64,000 bases of DNA from Erythrobacter sp. BLCC-B19 (GTDB taxonomy: Bacteria; Pseudomonadota; Alphaproteobacteria; Sphingomonadales; Sphingomonadaceae), in assembly GCF_028621955.1 (NCBI RefSeq), contig NZ_CP117516.1, positions 952,001 through 1,016,000 on the forward strand, given 5' to 3'. This document shows positions 8,711-16,363 of the stretch, one piece after another. Each line of letters starts with the position of its first letter. The first letter of the stretch is position 1. The position numbers were made by a program, and so were the translations under genes. The notes under the pieces were generated by a model. It did no database searches, was not told the DNA's origin, and saw only the letters and a program-made list of their open reading frames with translations.

Positions 8711-8983
8711 ATGCGCGCGAGGAAAAGGTATGCGATCACCTGTTTGGTCCGGCGTCTGACGCGCCGTGGCCAACGCCGGGTATCGCCTATCGTTAGGGCG
8801 GATGCAACCATGAATACCCGGCGGAAATTGACGGCCATCTCCAGCACGACCCACCCGGCCCGCATTGGCCTTGTGGTTGGCCATGCCCGTCCTTCCCGCA
8901 CCAACCGCACCCGCATCACCATTCCGGCACCAGCGACGCAAGTACGTCAGCTGGGCCTGAACCTGTCGCACAACTTCAAGTGA
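8711..8983 (+). pseudogene. Possible small basic ORF or degenerate remnant between csgG and csgA1
   Basis: The 409-bp gap 8598-9006 contains one open frame of 90 codons starting at ATG 8711, 11 nt after AAAGGAG (8693-8699). The product would be very Arg-rich and unlike curli proteins, and I recognise no family. The last residues (RQLGLNLSHNFK) resemble the final strand of an outer-membrane beta-barrel. That hints at a decayed barrel gene, but the similarity is short. An equally good reading is a non-coding leader of csgA1. The gap shows no convincing terminator. Confidence 0.2.
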
Positions 8984-9006
8984 TCCAAAGCAGAAGGAAC
9001 TAGGCA

Positions 9007-11091
9007 ATGAAGAAGGCAATCAAAGCAGGCGTGTCGCTGATGGCGCTGTCCCTCGCGGGCGCGGCACTGGCGCAGGCCGTGCCCAACACGTCCGATGTCG
9101 AACAGACCGGCGTGAACGAAATCGCTGAAGTGACCCAGAGCGGCACCGGCACCAACGACAGCGAAATCGATCAGGACGGCAGCGGCAACACCGCAACCGT
9201 CACGCAGACGAGCGTTTCGGGCGGCACCAACGTTTCCGACATCCTGCAAGCCGCTGGCTCCAGCGGCAACACCGCGACCGTCGAACAGACGGGCGAAGGC
9301 AACGACAGCGACGTGACCCAAGAGGGCACCGACAGCACGGTCGAAGTCACGCAGGACGGCACCGACAACGTTTCGGGCGTGACCCAGAACGCGCTGGAAG
9401 CCACCACGATCGTCACGCAGAATGGCAATGCCAACTTCTCGAGTGTCGGCCAGACCGGCGATAACGCCACCGTGAACGTCACCCAGACCAACACCGAGCC
9501 CATGATCGACGGCAACGACTCCGCCATCACCCAGAGCGGCGACGGTTCGTCGGCCACCGTCGGCCAGACCGGTCAGGGCAACATCTCGAACATCACCCAG
9601 ACCGGTGCCGGTTCGCTGACCGAAGTCACTCAGGATGGTGTCGGCAACGACAGCAGCGTGATCCAGGGCGGATCGCTCGCCGACGCCTTCGTTTCCCAGA
9701 CGGGTGAAGGCAACGAGTCCGACATCGGCCAGACCGGCGTCAGCTCGGTGACCGACATCGTCCAGAACGGCGAACTCAACAAGTCGACCGTGACCCAGTC
9801 GGGTTCGGGCTCGGTGACCAATGTCGATCAGGATGGCGACCGCAACAACTCGACCGTGACCCAGTCGGCCAGCCTTGCCGATGTCACCATCGACCAGAAC
9901 GGCACGCGCAACACTTCGACCGTGGGCCAGAGCGGCCTCAACTCGTCGACCACTGTCACGCAGACCAACAGCGATCCCATGCTGGTCGGCAACACCTCGA
10001 CCGTGACGCAGAGCGGCATCAACTCGGATACCGACGTCACCCAGAACGGCAGCCTCAACAACTCGGGCATCACCCAGTCGGGCCTCGGTGCGGTTGCTGT
10101 GATCAGCCAGGATGGCGAAGGCAACATCTCGACCGCGAGCGAAACCGGCGCGGCCTCCAACCTGGCTGTCACCCAGCTGGGCACCGGCAACGATTCGGGC
10201 GTGACCCAGAACGGCGCCGGTTCGGAAGTCGACATCTTCCAGGACGGTGAGACCAACGTCTCGCGCGTCACCGGCACCGGTGCAGGCTCGACCGTCAACG
10301 TCAGCCAGACCGGCACCGACAACAACAGCACCGTCGGCCAGACGGGCGTGCTGCTCGAAGGTCTGACCAACGCCGACGTCATCCAGAACGGCGAACGCAA
10401 CACCTCGACGATCAGCCAGCTGGCTGGCCGCGCCGACGTGCTGGTCGATCAGGACGGCAACGACAACTTCGCTGATGTCCGCGGCACCGCCAACGGTTCG
10501 GATGCGACCATCAATCAGGATGGCAACAGCAACCGTTCGGAAGTCGATCAGAACTCGGCGCTGCTCCGCGTCGGTTTCGTCAACCTGCCGATCATCAACG
10601 AAAACCAGAGCGTGACCGTCACGCAGGATGGCGACAACAACCTGTCGAAGGTCGATCAGTACGGCCGCAATCAGGTGGCTTCGATCACCCAGATCGGTGA
10701 AGGCAACACCTCGGGCGTTCCCGGCGGTGCGACCGGCATCACCCAGGTGGGCGAAAACCAGCTCGCGACCCTGCTGCAGGAAGGCGATGGCAACACCTCG
10801 ACGATCAACCAGGGCACCAATGGTGACTTCAACGTGGTCCGCACCACGGCGAGCGACGGCAACATTGCCGACGTGATCCAGTCGGGTGACGATGGCGAGT
10901 CGAGCGTGAACCAGAACGGCGACTTCAACACCGCCAATGTGAACCAGCTCGACGGCGGTATGTCGAACATCTCGGCCATCACCCAGAACGGCAACAACAA
11001 CATTGCCGACGTGACCCAGAGCGCCACCGGCAACAATTCGGCGATCAGCCAGACGGGCAACACCCACACGGCGACGGTGATCCAGAACTAA
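9007..11091 (+). CDS. Giant curlin-repeat amyloid subunit 1 (CsgA-like)
   Basis: This 694-residue secreted protein is built almost wholly of curlin repeats after a signal peptide (about residues 1-22, ending AALAQA). The recurring strand unit is x-V-x-Q-x-G-x-x-N-x-S/A of 10-11 residues. About 60 such units fill the protein, which corresponds to about 30 beta-helix layers; E. coli CsgA has five in 151 residues. I see no Cys or Trp. There is a higher-order repeat: the break VTQTNTEPMIDGN at residues 158-170 recurs as VTQTNSDPMLVGN at 317-329, exactly 159 codons later, with flanking units in register. It is expected to be exported through CsgG and to polymerise on the cell surface. Confidence 0.9.
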   Translation: MKKAIKAGVSLMALSLAGAALAQAVPNTSDVEQTGVNEIAEVTQSGTGTNDSEIDQDGSGNTATVTQTSVSGGTNVSDILQAAGSSGNTATVEQTGEGNDSDVTQEGTDSTVEVTQDGTDNVSGVTQNALEATTIVTQNGNANFSSVGQTGDNATVNVTQTNTEPMIDGNDSAITQSGDGSSATVGQTGQGNISNITQTGAGSLTEVTQDGVGNDSSVIQGGSLADAFVSQTGEGNESDIGQTGVSSVTDIVQNGELNKSTVTQSGSGSVTNVDQDGDRNNSTVTQSASLADVTIDQNGTRNTSTVGQSGLNSSTTVTQTNSDPMLVGNTSTVTQSGINSDTDVTQNGSLNNSGITQSGLGAVAVISQDGEGNISTASETGAASNLAVTQLGTGNDSGVTQNGAGSEVDIFQDGETNVSRVTGTGAGSTVNVSQTGTDNNSTVGQTGVLLEGLTNADVIQNGERNTSTISQLAGRADVLVDQDGNDNFADVRGTANGSDATINQDGNSNRSEVDQNSALLRVGFVNLPIINENQSVTVTQDGDNNLSKVDQYGRNQVASITQIGEGNTSGVPGGATGITQVGENQLATLLQEGDGNTSTINQGTNGDFNVVRTTASDGNIADVIQSGDDGESSVNQNGDFNTANVNQLDGGMSNISAITQNGNNNIADVTQSATGNNSAISQTGNTHTATVIQN

Positions 11092-11109
11092 GCATCGAAA
11101 CAATCGTGC

Positions 11110-11143
11110 CGGACGGGGCTCCGAGTGATGCCCCTCCGGTCCG
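11110..11143 (+). other. Imperfect GC hairpin between curlin genes 1 and 2
   Basis: CGGAC-GGGG (11110-11118) pairs with CCCC-tccg-GTCCG (11131-11143), leaving a 4-nt bulge and a 12-nt loop. No U-run follows. It could act as a processing or partial-termination signal that sets relative subunit levels. The csgA2 start follows 18 nt later. Confidence 0.4.
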
Positions 11144-11161
11144 TCGAAAGGATATGATACC

Positions 11162-12709
11162 ATGAAGAACATCATCATTTCCGGGGCTTCGGTGCTGGCT
11201 CTTGCCATCGCCGCTCCCGGCCTCGCTCAGAACGTGTCGACGATTGACCAGACGGGCACCAGCAATGGCGCAACGGTCACGCAAGCCGGCCAGAACACCT
11301 CGGACATCGACCAGAACGGCATGACCAACGCCGCGACCGTCGATCAGGATGGCACCGGCGGCGAATCCACGATCGCACAGACCGGCAACACCAACCGCGC
11401 CAACACCACGCAGGACACCATCGATGGCCTCGCCGAAGTGGAGCAGACCGGTAACAGCAACCAGTCCGACATCACCCAGACCGACGAGAATGCGGGCGGC
11501 ACCCTGGGCGTGCCGGGTTCGGATCCGGAAGCCTTCGTCACGCAGACCGGCAACTCCAACGAGTCGACCGTGACCCAGACCAACAGCGCTGTCAGCTTCG
11601 ACCTGATCGCCAGCGTCAACCAGAGTGGCGACGGCAGCAAGTCGACCGTGACCCAGTCGGCCAGCGGTGCAGGTTCGGGCGATCTCAACGCCAACGTCAC
11701 TCAGGCCAATGGCGCGACCTCGACCGTCACGCAGGTGGCAAGCGGGGCATCGGCGATCAACCAGGATGCGATCATCGATCAGGACGGGGTCAACACCTCG
11801 ACCGTCGAACAGACCTTCCTGCTGGGCAATTCCAACCGGTACAGCGCCACCGTGTTCCAGCGCGGCACCGGCAACGAATCGACCGTGACTCAGGACGACG
11901 TGCTGCCCGCCACCGGCTTCCAGGACGAGCGGCTGAGCGCGACCGTCACCCAGACGGGTGATGGCAACACCTCGACCGTGAACCAGCTCAACAAGATCGC
12001 CAATGCCTCGGTTACCCAGTCGGGTAACAACAACGAGAGCGAGGTGATGCAGAACGGTTCGAACTTCATGTCGGCAACCGTGCTGCAGACCGGTGACGAC
12101 AACTTCTCGAAGGTCGATCAGATCGGCAACACCCAGACGGCTGACATCTTCCAGGCTGGCAACAATGTCCGTTCGACGGTCAACCAGACCGGTGGGCGCA
12201 GCAATGCGGCCTATATCGACCAGCTGGTGGGTTCGGACGGCTCGCAGTCGACCGTCACCCAGAACGGTGTGGGCGCCACGCATCAGAACAATGATGTCTT
12301 CGTGACCCAGTCGGCGATCAACAACATCTCGGTCGCGACGCAGACCGGCTTCAACAGCCGTGCCGAAATCACCCAGTCGGGTGCCGGCAACGACAGTGAA
12401 GTCACCCAGACCGGCAATGTCGATCTGGCACCGACGGCGGTCAGCAACCGTGCAACGGTCAATCAGACCGGCACCAACGGCGAATCCGACGTGATGCAGT
12501 CGGGCTCGCTCAACGATGCGCTGCTGAACCAGGGCGGGGACGACAACCTCGCCGACGTCAAGCAGACCGGTATCGGCAACGATTCGGACATCACCCAGAG
12601 CGGTCTGTCGAACGATGCACTGGTGACGCAGAACAACAACGGCAACGTGTCGAACATCGTTCAGTCGGGCACCGGCGGTTCGGTGACGGTCACGCAGGGC
12701 GGAATGTAA
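11162..12709 (+). CDS. Giant curlin-repeat amyloid subunit 2 (CsgA-like)
   Basis: This 515-residue curlin-repeat protein has a signal peptide (MKNIIISGASVLALAIAAPGLAQ) and then continuous strand units such as TIDQTGTSNGATVTQAGQN. By length it has room for about 22 beta-helix layers. It follows csgA1 by 70 nt and has the same composition, dominated by Asn, Gln, Ser, Thr and Gly. It differs from subunit 1 in the placement of longer inter-repeat loops, for example GTLGVPGSDPEAF near residue 115 and DVLPATGFQDERL near 245. It also lacks an obvious 159-residue super-repeat. This suggests divergence after an old duplication, not a recent copy. It is probably a co-polymerising major subunit. Confidence 0.9.
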   Translation: MKNIIISGASVLALAIAAPGLAQNVSTIDQTGTSNGATVTQAGQNTSDIDQNGMTNAATVDQDGTGGESTIAQTGNTNRANTTQDTIDGLAEVEQTGNSNQSDITQTDENAGGTLGVPGSDPEAFVTQTGNSNESTVTQTNSAVSFDLIASVNQSGDGSKSTVTQSASGAGSGDLNANVTQANGATSTVTQVASGASAINQDAIIDQDGVNTSTVEQTFLLGNSNRYSATVFQRGTGNESTVTQDDVLPATGFQDERLSATVTQTGDGNTSTVNQLNKIANASVTQSGNNNESEVMQNGSNFMSATVLQTGDDNFSKVDQIGNTQTADIFQAGNNVRSTVNQTGGRSNAAYIDQLVGSDGSQSTVTQNGVGATHQNNDVFVTQSAINNISVATQTGFNSRAEITQSGAGNDSEVTQTGNVDLAPTAVSNRATVNQTGTNGESDVMQSGSLNDALLNQGGDDNLADVKQTGIGNDSDITQSGLSNDALVTQNNNGNVSNIVQSGTGGSVTVTQGGM

Positions 12710-12715
12710 TGCCTG

Positions 12716-12750
12716 GAGCCCCGGGCGCGGTTTTGATCGCCCCGGGGCTC
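12716..12750 (+). other. Strong GC hairpin between curlin genes 2 and 3
   Basis: A perfect 10-bp stem, GAGCCCCGGG (12716-12725) with CCCGGGGCTC (12741-12750), encloses a 15-nt loop. A U-rich tract lies in the loop, not after the stem. It is most likely an mRNA-stabilising or attenuating element inside the curli transcript. Confidence 0.5.
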
Positions 12751-12826
12751 TCTCGGCCCAGTCGCCTTGTGCCTGTGCCGACGTCGCATTCACTTCCAAG
12801 CCATTCGTTCTTCGAAGGAATTTGAG

Positions 12827-14485
12827 ATGAAGTATGCAATTCTGGCCGGCGTATCAGTGCTGGCCTTCGCGATGGCGGCACCTGCTGCTGCGCAGGACAA
12901 TTCGTCCACCATCACCCAGACGGGCGGAACCCAGACGGCAACCGTCCAGCAGACCGGCCAGAACGCCGCTGCGACGGTGGTTCAGGGCAATGCCGACAAT
13001 ACCACTACGATCACGCAGGAAGCCAATTCCGGCGGCGATGCCACGGTGACTCAGACCGGCGCCGACAATAATGCAACCGTGGGCCAGACCGCGCTCAATT
13101 CGGTCGCCGAAATCGAGCAGTCGGGTGATCGTAACGAGGCATCGCTGATCCAGGGCCGTGCTGCCAACAGCAACAACCAGACCAACGGCCAGCAAGCACT
13201 GCTGGTGCAGGCCGGGGATGACAACGGCATCATCGCCAATCAGTCGGGCACCAGCAGCGATCTCAGCATTTCGCAGAGTGGCAACAACAACGATGCGACG
13301 CTGACCCAGTCGGGCTTCGACAACAGCTCGGGCGACGATACGAATCCGGCGCTTGTCGGGATCGACCAGTCGGGCAACGACAATGATGCCTTCGTGACCC
13401 AGTCGGGCCAGCTGTCGGACGCTTTTGTCAATCAGGGCGGCGACTTCAACATCGCCACGATCAATCAGACGGTCAACAACCTGCCCAATCCTCCGGGCGG
13501 CAATGATCCGCGCGTTGCGACGGCGACCATCAACCAGGGCGGTGATCGCAACGAAAGCACGATCAACCAGAACGGCCCCGGCACGGCGACCATCTCGGCC
13601 CGCCTGATGACCGCCACCAGCACGCAGAACGGTGACGACAACGACAGCACCATCACCCAGGCCAACACCGCGGTTCTGGCCGGCGCCTCGTCGAATGCCG
13701 CAACTGTCACCCAGAGCGGAACCTTCAACGACTCGAGCGTCAATCAGGACGGCGTCGAGCTGGATGCGACCATTGAGCAGAACGGGGATACGGGCGAATC
13801 GACCGTGATCCAGTCGGGCACGGGCAGCGATGCCTTCGTCATTCAAGGTGGTTCGGGCCAGATCGCCAGCGTGACCCAGTCGGGCACCGACAACCTGTCG
13901 CAGAGCATCCAGAGCGGCAGCGGCAACGAATTGACCGTGACGCAGAGCGGCACCGGTGGTGATTCGGGCATTGTGCAGGGCAGTTCGGGCAACGTCGCCT
14001 TTGTCGACCAGATCGGCACGGGCGGTTACAGCCGGGTGTACCAGGGCGATGTCGGCCCGGGCAGCAACAACACCGCCGATGTGACCCAGACGGGCCTCAA
14101 CAACTCGTTCATTGGTCAGGGCACCGGAAGCCGCAACTCGGCGACGGTGATCCAGACCAACACCGGCGGGCCGGTCAACACCAGCACCGTGCAGCAGGGC
14201 GATATCGACTTGGTCGGCAACAACGTGCTCGGCGATGACAACACGGCTGCCAACATCACTCAGACCGGCAGCGGCAACTCGAGCACTGTGACCCAGTCGG
14301 ACACGCTGTCCCTGGGCGGCTTCAACTCGGCTGAAGTGACCCAGCTGGGCGCCGACAACCTCAGCACCGTCACGCAGAACGGTGCCAACAACTCGGCCGA
14401 GGTCTCGCAGACCGGCGATGATCACCAGTCGTTCGTCACCCAGACGGGCACTGGCAACATGGCCACGGTCACACAGGGTATGTAA
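12827..14485 (+). CDS. Giant curlin-repeat amyloid subunit 3 (CsgA-like)
   Basis: This 552-residue curlin-repeat protein has a signal peptide (MKYAILAGVSVLAFAMAAPAAAQ). The ATG at 12827 is preceded by GAAGGAAT at suitable spacing, and the upstream in-frame Met gives a Cys/Arg-rich extension that would block export. Repeat units such as STITQTGGTQTATVQQTGQN run to the C-terminus (TVTQGM), with room for about 24 layers. Some units carry longer loops, such as NNLPNPPGGNDPRVA near residue 220. Subunits 2 and 3 both end on VTQG-Met, which suggests close paralogy. The gene lies 117 nt after subunit 2. Confidence 0.9.
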   Translation: MKYAILAGVSVLAFAMAAPAAAQDNSSTITQTGGTQTATVQQTGQNAAATVVQGNADNTTTITQEANSGGDATVTQTGADNNATVGQTALNSVAEIEQSGDRNEASLIQGRAANSNNQTNGQQALLVQAGDDNGIIANQSGTSSDLSISQSGNNNDATLTQSGFDNSSGDDTNPALVGIDQSGNDNDAFVTQSGQLSDAFVNQGGDFNIATINQTVNNLPNPPGGNDPRVATATINQGGDRNESTINQNGPGTATISARLMTATSTQNGDDNDSTITQANTAVLAGASSNAATVTQSGTFNDSSVNQDGVELDATIEQNGDTGESTVIQSGTGSDAFVIQGGSGQIASVTQSGTDNLSQSIQSGSGNELTVTQSGTGGDSGIVQGSSGNVAFVDQIGTGGYSRVYQGDVGPGSNNTADVTQTGLNNSFIGQGTGSRNSATVIQTNTGGPVNTSTVQQGDIDLVGNNVLGDDNTAANITQTGSGNSSTVTQSDTLSLGGFNSAEVTQLGADNLSTVTQNGANNSAEVSQTGDDHQSFVTQTGTGNMATVTQGM

Positions 14486-14495
14486 GCCCGAAGCG

Positions 14496-14524
14496 CCCGG
14501 GCGGGAGCAATGCTCTCGCCCGGG
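14496..14524 (+). other. Strong GC hairpin between curlin gene 3 and csgB
   Basis: The stem pairs CCCGGGCGGGAGC (14496-14508) with GCTCTCGCCCGGG (14512-14524), 13 bp with one G-U pair, around a 3-nt AAT loop. No U-run follows. Of the intergenic hairpins in the curlin array this is the most stable by inspection. Confidence 0.55.
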
Positions 14525-14551
14525 GCAGCTTTATGCAGTATGGAAGGGTGA

Positions 14552-15202
14552 ATGATGGCGCGATCCCCCCTCGATGTGGTCCGCAGCGGCACCTTGGCCG
14601 CAGCGCTTATCGCCGTCCCCGCCCTCGCGCAGAGCGAAGAGCCCTCACGCGGTGTCTTCGTCGCACAGATTGGCGATGGGAGCCGCGCGACCGTCAGCCA
14701 GCAGAATTCCGACAGCCTCGCCAACATCGTGCAGGAGGGGAACGACAACCAGGTCGACCTCGCCCAGACCGGCATCGCCGCGCACCGCGCCCGGATCGTG
14801 CAGGATGGCGACAACAATGTCGTCAAGGCAGAGCAGGATGGTGCCGGCGCGACCGACCTTGCGCTGTTGCAGGACGGCTTGGGCAATACCGCCCTCGTGC
14901 TCCAGCGGGAAAGCTCAGCGACCGCTACGACCAGCGCCGAGATCATCCAGAGCGGCAATGGCAATCGCATCATCCTTGCACAGGATGGCAGCGACAACAC
15001 CGCCAGCCTGACCCAGCAGGGCGACGGCAACACCATGACCGCGACCCAGATCGACAGCGGCAATACGTTGCAATGGACCCAGAACGGCAATGCTCTGGCT
15101 GATCTCGTGATCTCGCAAACGGGCGGCGCGACGATGGAGATCACGCAGAGCAACACCGGCGAAGGCGTGCAGTTCATGCCGCCAGCCGGTGCAGGCGGCT
15201 GA
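14552..15202 (+). CDS. CsgB-like curli minor subunit / nucleator
   Basis: This 216-residue secreted protein has a signal peptide (to about residue 26, ALAQS) and about eight curlin layers, with units such as IVQEGNDNQVDLAQTGI. It is shorter than its three neighbours. Unlike them it has charged and less regular repeats (HRARIVQDGDNNVVKAEQDG), features that fit the CsgB nucleator role. The C-terminus (EGVQFMPPAGAGG) departs from the repeat. Two ATGs (14552, 14555) are possible; GGAAGGGTG lies just upstream. CsgB function is inferred from size, charge and operon position. Confidence 0.7.
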   Translation: MMARSPLDVVRSGTLAAALIAVPALAQSEEPSRGVFVAQIGDGSRATVSQQNSDSLANIVQEGNDNQVDLAQTGIAAHRARIVQDGDNNVVKAEQDGAGATDLALLQDGLGNTALVLQRESSATATTSAEIIQSGNGNRIILAQDGSDNTASLTQQGDGNTMTATQIDSGNTLQWTQNGNALADLVISQTGGATMEITQSNTGEGVQFMPPAGAGG

Positions 15203-15218
15203 GGTCGGCGGATCGGGG

Positions 15219-15998
15219 ATGATGCAGCCGATGCGCCTTGCTGGCCTTGGGGCAGGTTTTGGGTTGGCCCTCGCCAGTCTTACAACGGGTGCGTCCGCGC
15301 AGCAGGACGACGCGCTCCCGCCTGCCAGCCGCACCGAGGCGAGCCAGATCGAAATGCCGCAGGCCTCGGGCAGCAGCGCCGCAGGACGCGCCTATCTCGA
15401 CGAAAGCGGACGCCCCGCCACTGCCGCACAGCCGCGCGCCAGTCTGGTGCAGACCGCCGGCGGCCAGATCTCGCGCGGCGACAGCAACGCGCCCGCCAGC
15501 CAGATCAGCGCGCGCGGGCAAGGCGGGCCGGGCATGGTCCAGCTGTCCAAGGTCGATCTCGACGCCACCCTCGCGCAGCTTTCCCCGGCCGAGCGCCGGG
15601 TGCTGTTGCAGGCGATCGAGGGCACAGACATCTGCGATAACCCGCCCGATGTCCCGGCCATTCAGGCGCTCTGTCTCAACCGGATCGAGACCCGCTCGGG
15701 CGAGTTTGCCAATCTTGCGCCCGCCTCGGCGAGCGCCGAGGATCAGCTGCTGCGCGGCAATCTTGAGAGCACCTCGCTGCCCAGCGTCGCGCAGGTGATC
15801 GAACGGCTGGCGCGCGGCGGGGCATCAAGCGGGGATTTCAGCAATCAGGCCATCGCCTCGATCGCATTGGGCTCCAATCCGACCATCCAGCCTGCTCCCC
15901 CGCGCGAGGAAAAGCCCGAGAGCACTGCTGGTCTGGGCGAAGAGGCCCAGGCGCTGATCAATGCACTCATCAACCAGCTGGGAGGCGGCGCGCCATGA
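15219..15998 (+). CDS. Curli-operon secreted protein of unknown function, two conserved-looking Cys
   Basis: This secreted protein of about 259 residues has a signal peptide (MRLAGLGAGFGLALASLTTGASA). It has no curlin repeats. An Ala/Ser/Gln-rich linker leads to a compact central segment, KVDLDATLAQLSPAERRVLL, followed by a Cys pair in TDICDNPPDVPAIQALCLNR that could form a disulfide. The C-terminal part (GLGEEAQALINALINQLGGG) is helical. The start at 15219 follows GGCGGA; 15222 and 15231 are alternatives. The stop overlaps the next start (ATGA), so the two are translationally coupled. I do not recognise a named family. Export and position suggest a curli assembly or anchoring factor. Confidence 0.7.
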   Translation: MMQPMRLAGLGAGFGLALASLTTGASAQQDDALPPASRTEASQIEMPQASGSSAAGRAYLDESGRPATAAQPRASLVQTAGGQISRGDSNAPASQISARGQGGPGMVQLSKVDLDATLAQLSPAERRVLLQAIEGTDICDNPPDVPAIQALCLNRIETRSGEFANLAPASASAEDQLLRGNLESTSLPSVAQVIERLARGGASSGDFSNQAIASIALGSNPTIQPAPPREEKPESTAGLGEEAQALINALINQLGGGAP

Positions 15999-16351
15999 CC
16001 CCTGCCCTGCCGCCCTATGCTGCGGCGCTGGCTCTGCTTGCGCAGGCAACAGGAGCCCCGATGACCGACCAGCCCCACGCGCTCTCGCTCGATGTCCACG
16101 AACACGACGGCCTGGTCGAAGTGCAGCTGATCGGCCTGTCGCCGCGCGCGCAGGCGGTCAGCTATGCGCTCGAAGTGACCGGGCAATCGACCGCGCGCCA
16201 CCGCGGCTCGACCACGCTCGCGCCCGATACCCGCGCGGTGCTTTCGACCATGCGCACAAAGGCAGGGGCGGACTGGTGCGTGAAACTGGTCGCCGAAGAA
16301 GAAGGCCGCGCGCCATACGAGATCACGCGCGGGGCTTGCCCCACCCCGTAG
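15995..16351 (+). CDS. CsgH-like periplasmic curli inhibitor (candidate)
   Basis: This 118-residue exported protein overlaps the previous stop by ATGA. A short hydrophobic N-terminus (PPYAAALALLAQATGAP) serves as signal or anchor. The remainder is predicted all-beta, with strands LSLDVHEHDGLVEVQLIGL and QAVSYALEVTGQSTARHRGS, and two Cys (WCVKL, GACPTP) that could bridge. CsgH is the alphaproteobacterial counterpart of CsgC that keeps curli subunits from polymerising in the periplasm. Size, all-beta fold and operon position fit it. I cannot confirm homology by alignment, so the assignment is tentative. Confidence 0.5.
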   Translation: MTPALPPYAAALALLAQATGAPMTDQPHALSLDVHEHDGLVEVQLIGLSPRAQAVSYALEVTGQSTARHRGSTTLAPDTRAVLSTMRTKAGADWCVKLVAEEEGRAPYEITRGACPTP

Positions 16352-16363
16352 GTATTGTGCCGA

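Noticed and set aside
8947-11208. Long minus-strand open frame (753 codons) across giant curlin 1
   Set aside because: It is antisense to a protein with clear curlin repeats and signal peptide. The regular codon pattern of the repeats avoids stops in one antisense frame. Its product is a periodic Val/Asp/Gly/Arg-rich sequence without family features.
11045-14425. Long minus-strand open frames across giant curlins 2 and 3 (584 and 523 codons)
   Set aside because: The same repeat-driven artefact. No promoter, ribosome binding site or recognisable protein was seen.
9007-15202. CRISPR-like periodic DNA repeats
   Set aside because: The periodicity is in coding frame and corresponds to 10-11 residue curlin strands of variable DNA sequence. 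There are no identical repeats with unique spacers and no cas genes.
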